A stretch of DNA of 64,000 nucleotides from Phytohabitans suffuscus. Lineage in GTDB: Bacteria > Actinomycetota > Actinomycetes > Mycobacteriales > Micromonosporaceae. Location of the stretch: positions 4,712,320 to 4,776,319 of the forward strand of contig NZ_AP022871.1 in NCBI RefSeq assembly GCF_011764565.1, in the 5' to 3' direction. Positions 49,965 to 58,816 of the stretch are shown here, piece by piece (position 1 is the first letter of the stretch; every line of letters begins with the position of its first letter). The translations under genes were made by a program, and so were the position numbers. A model generated the notes under the pieces. The model was not told where the DNA came from and did not search any database. It worked only from the letters and a program-made list of their open reading frames with translations.

Positions 49965-50990
49965 ATGTCACACGGCCACGACCACCCGCACCACCATCAT
50001 GATGGCTGGTGGCGGCGGGTGGTCCACGCCGTCCGGCCACACTCGCACGACACCGCGGACCACGTCGACACCGAGCTGGAGAGCAGCCGTGAGGGCATCC
50101 GGGCGGTGTGGATCTCGCTCGCGGTGCTCGGTGCCACCGCCCTGCTGCAGGCTGCCGTCGTCGCCTGGTCCGGCTCGGTGGCCCTGCTCGGCGACACGCT
50201 GCACAACCTCGCCGACGCGCTGACCGCGGTGCCGCTGGCGATCGCGTTCGCGCTCGGGCGGCGGCCGCCCACCCGCCGCTACACGTACGGCTTCGGCCGG
50301 GCCGAAGACCTGGCCGGCATCGTGATCGTCGCGTTCATCGCCGCCTCCGCGGTGATCGCCGGCGTCGAGGCGGTGCGGCGCCTGCTCAACCCGGCCGACG
50401 TCGACCACCTGCCCGCGGTGGCGCTCGCCGGGGTGCTCGGCTTCGCCGGCAACGAGGTCGTCGCGCGGTACCGGATCCGGGTCGGCCGCCGCATCGGCTC
50501 GGCCGCCCTCGTCGCCGACGGGCTGCACGCCCGCACCGACGGCTTCACCTCGCTCGGTGTGCTGGCCAGCGCCGGCGGTCTCGCGCTCGGCTGGCGGTGG
50601 GCCGACCCGGTCGTCGGCCTCGCCATCACCGCGGCCATCCTCGTGGTGCTCGCCGGGGCGGCCCGGCAGGTGTACCGGCGGCTGATGGACGCGGTCGACC
50701 CCGAGCTCGTCGACGCGGTCGAGCACGCGCTGGCACACACCGAGGGGGTGCGCGGCGTGGGCGCGGTGCGGCTGCGCTGGATCGGCCACCGGCTGCGGGC
50801 CGAGTGCGACATCGTCGTCGACCCCGCCCTCACCGTCGTGGAGGCGCACGCGGTGGCGGTCGAGGCGGAGCACAACCTGCTGCACTCGGTACCCCGGCTA
50901 GGGTCGGCGATCGTGCACGCGGACCCGGAGCCGACGGCGGGCAGTGACCACCACGAAGCTGTTGCCCATCATCGAGAGGAGCTGCCATGA
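49965..50990 (+). CDS. Cation diffusion facilitator (CDF) transporter
   Basis: The 341-residue membrane protein has a His-rich N-terminus (MSHGHDHPHHHHDGWW), about six TMs, metal-site residues in GDTLHNLADAL and ADGLHARTDGF, and a C-terminal cytoplasmic domain. CDF proteins export Zn2+, Co2+ or similar ions by proton exchange. The ATG overlap (ATGA at 50987) couples it to the pterin dehydratase gene. Pterin dehydratases do not depend on zinc, so the link is probably only transcriptional. Confidence 0.92.
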   Translation: MSHGHDHPHHHHDGWWRRVVHAVRPHSHDTADHVDTELESSREGIRAVWISLAVLGATALLQAAVVAWSGSVALLGDTLHNLADALTAVPLAIAFALGRRPPTRRYTYGFGRAEDLAGIVIVAFIAASAVIAGVEAVRRLLNPADVDHLPAVALAGVLGFAGNEVVARYRIRVGRRIGSAALVADGLHARTDGFTSLGVLASAGGLALGWRWADPVVGLAITAAILVVLAGAARQVYRRLMDAVDPELVDAVEHALAHTEGVRGVGAVRLRWIGHRLRAECDIVVDPALTVVEAHAVAVEAEHNLLHSVPRLGSAIVHADPEPTAGSDHHEAVAHHREELP

Positions 50991-51247
50991 CGCTGGCCGA
51001 CCTGCCGGCCTGGAGCGGCGACGAGACCGAAATCACGCGCACCGCCGAACTGCCCGGTTTCATGGACGCGATCGCGGTCGTCGACCGTGTCGCGGTGGTC
51101 GCCGAGGAGATGAACCACCACCCGGATATCGACATCCGGTGGCGGACGCTGACATTTCGGTGCACCACGCACTCGGCCGGCAAGGTCACCGAGCGCGACT
51201 ACGAACTGGCCCGGCGGATCGACGAAATCGTCGCAAACCAGTCCTGA
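50987..51247 (+). CDS. 4a-hydroxytetrahydrobiopterin dehydratase
   Basis: This 86-residue protein has the PCD/DCoH signature EEMNHHPDIDIRW and TLTFRCTTHSAGKVTERDYELA. It dehydrates 4a-hydroxytetrahydropterin and recycles the pterin cofactor. Its start overlaps the CDF gene. Confidence 0.92.
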   Translation: MTLADLPAWSGDETEITRTAELPGFMDAIAVVDRVAVVAEEMNHHPDIDIRWRTLTFRCTTHSAGKVTERDYELARRIDEIVANQS

Positions 51248-51307
51248 CCTGGTCGTGACACCACGAGCGGATCGCGCGGGCTGGCCACGATCGGGCAGGA
51301 TGTCGGC

Positions 51308-52443
51308 GTGAGGTTCGAAGTCAGCAAGGTGCTCGACGCCATCGAGCAGCGCCTCACCACCGATCCCGCCCTGGCCCGGGCCGTGGTCGACCTCGCCGAG
51401 GTGGTGCGTTACGCCGACCTCGACGGCGGCCGCCCAGCCAGCTTGCTGCGGCTGGGGCTGGTGGTCGACGCGCTCGCCACCCAGCTAGCCGAAGACAACG
51501 CGGCCGTCTACGCGGTGGTGCACCGCGGCCTGCTCTCCGACGCCGACCTGACGTCCAACGAGCGGATGGTGGTCCGCCGCTGGGCCGACGACGGGCTGGT
51601 CGAGGTGCTGCCGACGGTGGGCGACCGGGTGCTGGAGGTCGCTGACCTGCTGGGCCTGCCGGTGCTCAGCCGCCTGCGGTTCGAGGGCGTCCGCGAGCGG
51701 TACGGCTGGCTCGCCGGCCAGGCCGGTCGCCTGATGGCCCCGGTGCCGGGCAAGACCGGCGTGACCCTGGTGGCCCAGGTCGGTGGCGGCCAGGTGCCCT
51801 CGATCGGCTCGCCCGACCCGGTCGGCGCCAAGGTGCTCGTGCGGCTGTGGCGCTGCCCGGAGTCCAACTGCGCGAACTTCGGCGGTGGCGGTGGCGCCTT
51901 CGCCGACCTGGCGCCCCAGCGCCGCACCGGCGGGCAGCCCCCGCCGACCCTGCACACCGGCTCACCCACCTGCCCCCGGCACGGCACCCCGCTGACCGAC
52001 GCCGGCGCGCGGCCCCCTCGGAGGCGCTCGCGGTCCGGGTCGGCGGCGTGATCCGCCGCCGGTTCGTGGTCGCGCAGGACACCCCGGTCGTGGTCGGCCG
52101 CGCCCCGGAGCAGGGCGGCATCATGCTCGGCCAGTGGCTGAGCGAGGAGGCCCGGCGGTGGATCAGCCGCAGCCACGTCCGCTTCGAGATGCGCGGCAGC
52201 GAGGTCGTGGCGCAGGACGTGAGCACCAACGGCACCGGCGTCCGCCCGGGCGGCTCGATGGACGAGGCCGAGCGCGTGACCCTCAAGCGCCAGACCCGCG
52301 TGCTCTCACCCGGTGACCTGATCGAGCTCTACCCCGGCGTCCACGTCGGCAAGGCCCGCACCCTGACCTCGGCCGCACCGCTGTCCGCCGTCTCGGTCAT
52401 GGCCGAGGCGCCCACGCTGTCGATGCGCATCCTCGAACGCTGA
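51308..52443 (+). CDS. FHA domain protein, frameshifted
   Basis: The roughly 378-residue protein has a helical N-terminal half (about 1-160), a short cysteine segment (RCPESNC ... PTCPRHG) that may bind zinc, and a C-terminal FHA domain (VVGRAPE, WISRSHVRFEMRGSEVVAQD, STNGTGV). The two halves are in different frames; one C is missing from GGCCCCC near 52014. FHA domains bind phosphothreonine, so it may read signals from the membrane kinase 5 kb upstream. It starts with GTG at 51308. Confidence 0.88.
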
Positions 52444-52749
52444 GACCTGAAAGCCCGCTTCGGGTTTGTCCGGGGCGACAGCTGTGCCCCGGTCCGTGCC
52501 AGTCGCGGACCGTATGCTCCCGCGGGGACCGCTGCGGTCGGCGGCTCGCCAGGGCGAGCCGAGGTCCCCGACCTCCGCTGCCGGGTCCGCGGCTCAAGCC
52601 CCGCCGAGGTTCTTGAACGGCGGAGGGTGAGGCCGCGGGAGCAACGGTCCGGACCACCGCGGACGTCGCGGTAGCTCATTGTCTGCTCTTGGGTCTGGGT
52701 CTGCTCTTGGTCCGGGTCTGCTCTCGGGTCTGGGTCCTCCACAGCCCGC
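52444..52749. other. Intergenic region between convergent genes
   Basis: No gene is seen. It holds a small hairpin (AAAGCCCGCTTCGGGTTT) just after the FHA stop, an 8-bp inverted repeat (CGGCTCGC/GCGAGCCG), repeat A copy 4, and a short run of imperfect TCTGGGTCTGCTCT-like repeats before rocD. Confidence 0.6.
52621..52677 (+). repeat. Palindromic repeat A, copy 4 (left end truncated)
   Basis: From CGGAGGGTGAGGCCGCGGG to the right terminus GTCGCGGTAGCTC this copy matches copy 1 exactly. It lies between the convergent FHA and rocD genes. Confidence 0.88.
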
Positions 52750-53961
52750 TCAGAGGATCGCGGCGAGCTGCTCCACGGCCCAGTCGAGCTCGGCGGGCTC
52801 GACCACCAGGGGCGGCGCCAGGCGGATCGTGGAGCCGTGGGTGTCCTTGGCGAGCACGCCCCGCGCGGCCAGGCGCTCGCACGCCTCCCGCCCGGTCATC
52901 AGCGCCGGGTCGATGTCGATGCCGGCCCAGAGTCCGCGCCCGCGCACCGCGAGCAGGCCGTGACCGACCAGCGCGCCGAGTTCGGCGTGCAGTCGCGCGC
53001 CAAGCTCGGCCGAGCGGCGTTGGAAGTCACCGGTCTTCAGCAGGCCGACCACCTCGGTGGCGACCGCGCAGGCCAGCGGGTTGCCGCCGAACGTCGAGCC
53101 GTGCTCGCCCGGCCGCAGCACGCCCAGCACGTCCTGGTCGGCGGCGACCGCCGACACCGGCACGATGCCGCCGCCGAGGGCCTTGCCCAGCACGTACATG
53201 TCGGGGACCACGCCCTCGTGGTCGCAGGCGAAGGTCTGCCCGGTGCGGCCGAGCCCCGACTGGATCTCGTCGGCGACGAGGAGCACGTCGTTGGCGGAGC
53301 AGAGCGCGCGCACGCCGGGCAGGTAGCCCTCCGGCGGCACGATCACGCCCTGCTCGCCCTGGATGGGCTCCAGCAGCACGGCCACGGTCGTCTCGTCGAC
53401 CGCCTCGGCGAGGGCGGCCAGGTCGCCGTAGGGGACGACCTTGAAGCCCGGCGTGTACGGCCCGAAGTCGGCGCGCGCGTCCGGGTCGGTGGAGAAGCTC
53501 ACGATCGTGGTGGTGCGCCCGTGGAAGTTGCCCTCCGCCACGATGATCGTCGCCTTGTCGTGGGGGACACCCTTGACCTTGTACCCCCACTTGCGCGCCA
53601 CCTTGACGGCGGTCTCGACGGCCTCGGCGCCGGTGTTCATGGGCAGCACGAGGTCCTTGCCGCAGAGCGAGGCCAGCTCGCGGCAGAACGTGGCGAACTG
53701 GTCGTGCACGAACGCCCGGCTGGTCAGCGTGAGCCGGTCGAGCTGGGCGTGCGCGGCGGCGATCAGCGCGGGGTGGCGGTGGCCGAAGTTGAGGGCCGAG
53801 TAGCCGGCCAGGCAGTCGAGGTAGCGCTTGCCGTCGATGTCGGTGACCCAGGCGCCCTCGGCGGACGAGATGACCACCGGCAGCGGGTGGTAGTTGTGCG
53901 CCGTCCAGCGCTCGGCCTCGGCGACCGCGGCGGGCGTGCGAACAAGATCATCCACGATCAT
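52750..53961 (-). CDS. rocD: Ornithine aminotransferase
   Basis: The 403-residue class III PLP aminotransferase matches the ornithine-oxo-acid transaminase pattern: NTGAEAVETAVKVARKWGY, NFHGRTTTIVSFS, LLVADEIQSGLGRTG and the PLP lysine in VLGKALGGG. It converts ornithine to glutamate semialdehyde. GGAGG seven bases upstream supports the ATG at 53961, which overlaps the stop of ddaH (ATGA). Confidence 0.95.
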   Translation of the reverse strand: MIVDDLVRTPAAVAEAERWTAHNYHPLPVVISSAEGAWVTDIDGKRYLDCLAGYSALNFGHRHPALIAAAHAQLDRLTLTSRAFVHDQFATFCRELASLCGKDLVLPMNTGAEAVETAVKVARKWGYKVKGVPHDKATIIVAEGNFHGRTTTIVSFSTDPDARADFGPYTPGFKVVPYGDLAALAEAVDETTVAVLLEPIQGEQGVIVPPEGYLPGVRALCSANDVLLVADEIQSGLGRTGQTFACDHEGVVPDMYVLGKALGGGIVPVSAVAADQDVLGVLRPGEHGSTFGGNPLACAVATEVVGLLKTGDFQRRSAELGARLHAELGALVGHGLLAVRGRGLWAGIDIDPALMTGREACERLAARGVLAKDTHGSTIRLAPPLVVEPAELDWAVEQLAAIL

Positions 53962-54764
53962 GAACGTACCTCCAGCGTGCAGCACTTCGGGCCGCCACCG
54001 GCCTTGCGCAGCTCGGACAAATCAACGCCAATTGTGTCGTATCCGCGATCGCGCAGCGCGGCGGCCAGGCCGGTCGCCTGCGCCGGGAGCACGACGTGGC
54101 GCCCGTCGCTCACCGCGTTGAGCCCGAGCACCGCCGCGTCCTCGGCCGACGCGAGGACCGCGTCCGGGAAGAGCCGGCGCAGCGCGGCCCGGCTGCCGGG
54201 GGAGAAGGCGTCCGGCAGGTACGCCACGGTGTCCTCGTCGAGCACGCACAGCGCGGTGTCGAGGTGGTAGAAGCGCGGGTCGACGAGCTGCAACGTCACG
54301 GTCGGCCGGCCGAAGATCTCCTGCGCCCGGTCGTGGGCCGCGGCGGTGGTGCGGAAGCCGGTGCCGGCCAGCAGCAGGTCACCGGCGAGCAGCAGGTCGC
54401 CCTCGCCCTCGTTGACATGCTTGGCCTCGTGCACCTCGAAGCCGGCCCGCTCGAACCAGTGCGCGTACGCGGGGGCCTCGTCGGCCCGCTGCGGGTCGCG
54501 GAACTCCACCGCCAGCACCCTGCCGTCGACGACGGTGGCGCCGTTGGCCGCGAACACCATGTCGGGCAGCCCCGGGAGCGGATCGATCTCCTCGACCGTG
54601 TGGCCGAGGTCGAGGTAGATGCCGCGCAGCGCGTCCCACTGCCGCATCGCGAGGCCGGCGTCGACCGGGGCGCTGGGGTCCATCCAGGGATTGATCGCGT
54701 ACTCCACGGCGAAGTACGTCGGCCGGCACATGAGGTATCGCCGGCTGGTGGCGTCCATCGTCAT
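53958..54764 (-). CDS. ddaH: Dimethylargininase / arginine-deiminase-related hydrolase
   Basis: The 268-residue guanidine-modifying enzyme shows MCRPTYF near the start, the catalytic His in FYHLDTALCVL and the nucleophile Cys in PKCCTLEVR at the C-terminus. DDAH hydrolyses methylated arginine to citrulline; related enzymes act on arginine or ornithine derivatives. Coupling to rocD (ATGA overlap) makes a two-gene route from arginine-type guanidines toward glutamate. The exact substrate needs biochemical evidence. Confidence 0.9.
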   Translation of the reverse strand: MTMDATSRRYLMCRPTYFAVEYAINPWMDPSAPVDAGLAMRQWDALRGIYLDLGHTVEEIDPLPGLPDMVFAANGATVVDGRVLAVEFRDPQRADEAPAYAHWFERAGFEVHEAKHVNEGEGDLLLAGDLLLAGTGFRTTAAAHDRAQEIFGRPTVTLQLVDPRFYHLDTALCVLDEDTVAYLPDAFSPGSRAALRRLFPDAVLASAEDAAVLGLNAVSDGRHVVLPAQATGLAAALRDRGYDTIGVDLSELRKAGGGPKCCTLEVRS

Positions 54765-54867
54765 GCGCTCTACGCTATTGAGGTGGGACCGTCGGGAACC
54801 ACCGATGAATCTTGCTTTGAGCGGCGATTCGTTGCGTCCTTTACCGATGCCATGCGCGATTCATTGC

Positions 54868-54890
54868 GGGGCGGCCCTGGGGACCGCCCC
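54868..54890 (-). terminator. Terminator hairpin after DUF4190-like gene
   Basis: GGGGCGG and CCGCCCC form a stem with G/C-rich inner pairs, ending 11 bases past the stop of the minus-strand gene at 54901. Confidence 0.65.
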
Positions 54891-54900
54891 ACAACCTGCG

Positions 54901-55506
54901 TCAGAACCGGTCGACGGTCTGGGCGTCGAGCCAGTTCCGCAGCTCGCCGACCTTGTCACTGGCCGTGCTGATCCAGGCCAGCGAGTCGGTCACCACGAGG
55001 ATGCCGAAGACCACCGCGCCGAGGCCGAGCACGAGCGCCAGCATCGCCTCGGTCCGGCCGGCCACGTGCCGCCGCCGGGTCGCCGACATGCCGGCGAAGG
55101 CGAGCAGCGCCGCCAGCGCACCGGCCGCGATGCCGTAGCCGGCCAGGGTGCCGGTGAGCACCGCGAGCGCGCTCACGAGACCGACGACCAGCGCGAGCGT
55201 CGCCATGAGGCTCGACCGAGGCCGCGGCCCGCGCGGCTCGGTCGCCGGCTCCGGCCCGCGGCGGGTCTCGACCCGCTCCACCGGCTTGAGCCGCTCGGTC
55301 GGCGTCTCGTCACCGGCCACCGGCCGCTCGCGGACCGCCGTACGACCCGCGGCGCGCCCGAAGGCCCGCTCGCCCGCCTTCGTCTCGGCCCGGCCTTCAG
55401 CCCGGCCCTCGGTCTTGCCCTCTGCTTTGCCCTCGGCTTTGCCCTTGGCGCGGGCTTGCTCTTCGCGTCGCGCCTCGCCTCGATGCGTCAAGGATGGGAT
55501 CCGCAC
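54901..55506 (-). CDS. DUF4190-like membrane protein with charged repeats
   Basis: The 201-residue protein has a cytoplasmic Lys/Glu/Ala/Gly-rich N-terminal third (repeats such as KAEGKAEGKTEGRAEG) and then three hydrophobic segments (ATLALVVGLVSALAVLTG, GIAAGALAALLAFAG and AMLALVLGLGAVVFGILV), the DUF4190-type layout. The GTG at 55506 has AGGAGG nine bases upstream. It diverges from the nei gene. Its function is unknown. Confidence 0.75.
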   Translation of the reverse strand: MRIPSLTHRGEARREEQARAKGKAEGKAEGKTEGRAEGRAETKAGERAFGRAAGRTAVRERPVAGDETPTERLKPVERVETRRGPEPATEPRGPRPRSSLMATLALVVGLVSALAVLTGTLAGYGIAAGALAALLAFAGMSATRRRHVAGRTEAMLALVLGLGAVVFGILVVTDSLAWISTASDKVGELRNWLDAQTVDRF

Positions 55507-55638
55507 CGCAGCGCACCTCCTCATGCGGGCGCGGAGCACTTCTGTTCGGCCACCGCGCGGGGGATGCCCATCGGCATACCCAGATGGCTGAGAAGTCATG
55601 CACCGCCGGCGCGGTTGGACGGTGGGTAGAGTTCCGGG

Positions 55639-56442
55639 GTGCCCGAAGGCCACACCATCCACCGGCTCGCCGCCCAGCACCGTTCGCTGCTGGCCGGACG
55701 GCGGGTCACCGTGTCCAGCCCGCAGGGGCGCTTCGCCGCCGGCGCCGCCCTGCTCACGGACTCCGTGCTGCTGGACACCGAGGCGTACGGCAAGCACCTC
55801 TTCCACCACTACCAGGGCGGGCGCACGCTCCACGTCCACCTGGGCCTCTACGGCGTCTTCAGCGACGGCGAGGCACCCACCCCGCCGCCCGTGGGGCAGG
55901 TGCGGCTGCGGCTGGAGACCGGACGGCACTGGATCGACCTGCGCGGACCGGCCGCCTGCGAGATCCTCGAAGACCCCGGCACGCTGCGCGCCCGGCTGGG
56001 CGCCGACCCGCTGCGCGACGACGCCGACCCGGACGCCGCGTACGCCCGGATCCGGCGCAGCACGACGCCGCTGGCCGCGCTCCTGCTCGACCAGTCCACT
56101 GTGGCCGGACCCGGCCTGGTGTACGTCTCCGAGACCCTCTTCCGCGCGGGCATCCCGCCCACCCGTGCCGGCCGCCTGCTCACCCCGGCCCAGTGGGGCG
56201 ACCTCTGGACCGACCTGCGCGAGCTGATGAAGGAGGGCGTCAGCCGCGGCCGCATCGACACGGTGCACAGCCACCACATGCCCGAGGCGATGGGCCGGGC
56301 CCCGAGGGTCGACCGCCACGGCGGCGAGGTGTACGTCTACCGCCGCGCCGGCCAGCCCTGCCTGATCTGCGGCACCGAGATCCAGCGCTCCGGCCTGGCC
56401 GGCCGCAACTCGTACTGGTGCCCCACCTGCCAGCCCTCCTGA
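55639..56442 (+). CDS. Fpg/Nei family DNA glycosylase
   Basis: The 267-residue base-excision-repair enzyme starts with the catalytic Pro-Glu (PEGHTIHRL after the initiator), has the helix-two-turn-helix region (LLDQSTVAGPGLVYVSE) and ends in a zinc finger (CLICGTEIQ ... YWCPTC). The sequence is nearer endonuclease VIII (Nei) than Fpg. It removes oxidised bases, mainly pyrimidines, and nicks the abasic site. It starts with GTG at 55639. Confidence 0.93.
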   Translation: MPEGHTIHRLAAQHRSLLAGRRVTVSSPQGRFAAGAALLTDSVLLDTEAYGKHLFHHYQGGRTLHVHLGLYGVFSDGEAPTPPPVGQVRLRLETGRHWIDLRGPAACEILEDPGTLRARLGADPLRDDADPDAAYARIRRSTTPLAALLLDQSTVAGPGLVYVSETLFRAGIPPTRAGRLLTPAQWGDLWTDLRELMKEGVSRGRIDTVHSHHMPEAMGRAPRVDRHGGEVYVYRRAGQPCLICGTEIQRSGLAGRNSYWCPTCQPS

Positions 56443-56591
56443 CCATGCTGTGCGCCGGCTGCTTCGCGCTGGTCGCGGCGCTCCCTCGCTCTGCTCTGGC
56501 GGGATCAGAGCCTTCGAGGGTCGAGGTCCGCTTGGCCGCCCGAGCCACATCGACGCCGTCCGTGCCGCGTGATGGGGCCGCTCGGTCTGCT

Positions 56592-56646
56592 CAGCGGTAC
56601 AAGTGGCACCTTATGGAGCCCGCATAACGTGCTTTTTGTACCGCTG
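56592..56646 (+). terminator. Long hairpin after nei
   Basis: CAGCGGTACAA (56592-56602) and TTGTACCGCTG (56636-56646) pair perfectly, with an inner GCAC/GTGC extension and a T-run on the right arm. It lies about 150 bases past the stop and may terminate transcription. Confidence 0.5.
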
Positions 56647-56675
56647 AAGGTGCGACCAGCGCGCTGAGGGCCAGC

Positions 56676-56728
56676 GTCTGTCCACAGTGACCTGTCCGGA
56701 CGACCGTTTCCTGCTACTTTGTCCGCCG
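56676..56728 (-). repeat. Composite repeat B, partial copy
   Basis: GTCTGTCCACAGTG through TTTGTCCGCCG match the right half of repeat B in reverse. The palindromic half is missing. Confidence 0.6.
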
Positions 56729-56866
56729 ACGAGTACAAACCAGCTGATTTCGGTCGCGACGCCATCCCGTACCCCAGCCGCCGATCCACCGAACCCGCTG
56801 TGGGCAGACACCCGACTGGGTGGAGCTGGCCCCGCCGCCTACCCAACGTCCGGGGCCAGGGTGCGC

Positions 56867-56998
56867 GTCTGTCCACAGTGGTCTTCTGGGCGGGCTGTTT
56901 CGGCTGGTTTGTCGGTGGGCCGCGGGGTTCGGGGGTTCGGTCCTGGCGGATCGTGGTACGGATCCGCCCCTATGGGGGCAGTTTCATACCACGATCGC
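56867..56998 (-). repeat. Composite intergenic repeat B, copy 2
   Basis: This reverse copy of the element at 44048-44202 has the GCGGATCGTGGTA / TACCACGATCGC palindrome at 56946-56998 and the GTCTGTCCACAGTG block at 56867-56880, in the same relative order. Confidence 0.8.
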
Positions 56999-57233
56999 GT
57001 CCGTGAGCATGGATCGGACCCGGCGGAGGGCGGGGCCGGGGGTGCGGGTGGTGGCGGCTGCTGCCGCTGTGGGGCGGCTGGCCGAAACCGAAGCCTCGGG
57101 CTGTGCGGCGGGCGGGCGAATCGGCAGGAAGCGGTCGTTCGCACGGGGCGCTGTGGGGCAGGTGCATGGCACGATCCGTGGGTGGGTGGGGATCCGATGA
57201 GGACAGACCGAGACCCTGATTGCGAAAGCTTCC

Positions 57234-58334
57234 CTATGCGAGTGACGTGGGCAGGGTCAGGTGGTCGAGGACGGCGCCGATGTCGCCGGTGCGGGCGTAG
57301 ACGGCGCGTTGCCGGGACGCGCCGGTGCCCCGGGAGCGCAACCGTCCGATGAGGAGGGTCGTCAGGTCCAGGTCGCCGTTGCGTTCCAGCTCGGGGCGCA
57401 CGGTGTCGAAGAGGCGCTGGAACAGGTGCCACGCCGGCCGGCTGCGCTGGTCGGCCGGGTCGACCAGGAGGCCGGCCAGGCCGTCGTGGGCGGCGCGCCA
57501 GTGGGCGGCGGCGAGCAGGTGGTGGTCGAGGCGGGGGGCCGGGCGGCCGGCCTCGATGTCCGCCAGCACCGTGCCGACCAGGCCCCGGGCCAGCGCGGCC
57601 ACCAGGATCGTGTCGTCCAGGCTGGGGCAGACGTCGCCGAGGCGGAGCTCCACCGTGGGGTAGCGGGCGGAGAGCCGGGCGTACCAGTAGAGCATCGCCT
57701 CGTCGAGCATCGCGCCGGACGAGATCAGCCTCGCCACCAGCTCCTCGTAGTGGTCGTGCGACTCCAGGTACGGTGTCGGGCCCACCGACGGCCACCGTTC
57801 CCACATCACCGAGCGCCAGCTGGCGTACCCGCTGTCCCGCCCTTCCGCGAAGGGCGAGTTGGTCGTGGCGGCGTGCAGCAGCGGGAGCCAGGGGCGGATG
57901 TGGTTGAGCACCAGCACGCCGGTGCCGGGGTCGGGGACTCCGATGTGGACGTGTACCCCGTTGAGGCCGGGGCCGGGGGAGAGCGCGCCGAAACGCTCGA
58001 CCATGCGGTGGAACCGCGGCTCGTCCACCACCGGCGGCTCGGGCCCGTTGACCGGGCAGCAGCCGATCGCGGCCACGCGCGCGCCGGCGCGTTCGGCGGC
58101 ACCGGCGATGCCGGAGCGGAGCAGGCCCAGCGAGTGCCGCAGCGCACGCAGGTCGAGGCCGGGCGGGCTGTTGATTTCGATCTGGCTGGTCAGGTACTCC
58201 CGCGCGACCTGCCCCCGCAGGTCGTCGGGCACCTCGGCCAGCACCGCGTCGACGGCCGGTGCCGCCTGGCTCTTCTCCGCGTCCAGGAGGAGGAACTCCT
58301 CCTCCACGCCCACAGTCAGCTGCACCGCTGCCAT
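57234..58334 (-). CDS. Glutamate-cysteine ligase-like enzyme (YbdK/GCS2 type)
   Basis: The 366-residue protein starts MAAVQLTVGVEEEFLLLD, the GVEEEF motif of carboxylate-amine ligases, and has LNGVHVHIGVPD, SPFAEGRDSGYASWRS and VELRLGDVCPS. YbdK-type enzymes form gamma-glutamyl bonds, with weak glutamate-cysteine ligase activity in vitro. As actinobacteria use mycothiol, a role in glutathione synthesis is doubtful. The ATG at 58334 follows a G-rich ribosome site; the longer frame upstream runs into repeat A copy 5. Confidence 0.9.
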   Translation of the reverse strand: MAAVQLTVGVEEEFLLLDAEKSQAAPAVDAVLAEVPDDLRGQVAREYLTSQIEINSPPGLDLRALRHSLGLLRSGIAGAAERAGARVAAIGCCPVNGPEPPVVDEPRFHRMVERFGALSPGPGLNGVHVHIGVPDPGTGVLVLNHIRPWLPLLHAATTNSPFAEGRDSGYASWRSVMWERWPSVGPTPYLESHDHYEELVARLISSGAMLDEAMLYWYARLSARYPTVELRLGDVCPSLDDTILVAALARGLVGTVLADIEAGRPAPRLDHHLLAAAHWRAAHDGLAGLLVDPADQRSRPAWHLFQRLFDTVRPELERNGDLDLTTLLIGRLRSRGTGASRQRAVYARTGDIGAVLDHLTLPTSLA

Positions 58335-58403
58335 GTACCCAGATCCCCCGTCCCCGGAAACAACGTCGTTTCCCGAAAAATACTCCCAAACCAGGCCGTG
58401 CAA

Positions 58404-58434
58404 GGTCCGGACCACGACGGTCGTCGCGGTAGCT
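58404..58434 (+). repeat. Palindromic repeat A, partial copy 5
   Basis: GGTCCGGACCACGACGG and GTCGCGGTAGCT match the right third of repeat A. The copy lies between divergent genes. Confidence 0.7.
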
Positions 58435-58464
58435 GACTGGCGCGGGGTCTCTAGGCTGGCCGAT

Positions 58465-58737
58465 GTGCGGGCGCTGATGGGGCTGCTGGGCGCGTGGGCG
58501 ATCGCCCTCGCGTTCGCCGGGCAGCCTGCCGAGGTCGCGGTCGTCGTGGCCGTCGGTCTGCTCGCCGTGGCCGTCGCCGGGCAGTTCGCCGGCGCCTTGC
58601 GCGCGGCTCCGGAGCGGCCGGTCGGGTGGGCCGCCGCGCCGGTGCGGGCGCGGGCCGCCGTGCCGCGTTACGTCGATCCGGATGCCGCTGGGCGTCCGCG
58701 TCCCCGAGCGCCCTCGGGGCACCCCTCCGCCGCGTAG
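58465..58737 (+). CDS. DUF6412 family small membrane protein
   Basis: This 90-residue protein has two hydrophobic segments (LMGLLGAWAIALAFAG and AVVVAVGLLAVAVAGQFAGAL) and a basic Pro/Ala tail. It sits just before a YidC-like gene, which is the usual position of DUF6412 proteins in actinobacteria (from memory). It starts with GTG at 58465. Its function is unknown, perhaps linked to the insertase. Confidence 0.72.
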   Translation: MRALMGLLGAWAIALAFAGQPAEVAVVVAVGLLAVAVAGQFAGALRAAPERPVGWAAAPVRARAAVPRYVDPDAAGRPRPRAPSGHPSAA

Positions 58738-58816
58738 CCACGATCGGTCCGTCCCACGGGCCGGGCGCGTGGCGGCACGCGTCCTGTCCGCGCGGTCGTC
58801 ATCCAGGGGTCCCATC

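Larger units (their letters stand above)
56443..57233. other. Gene-free, repeat-containing intergenic region
   Basis: No credible gene is seen. The stretch holds an 11-bp inverted repeat (56592-56646), a partial copy of repeat B (56676-56728) and a near-complete reverse copy (56867-56998), separating nei from the convergent GCS2-type gene. Confidence 0.7.
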
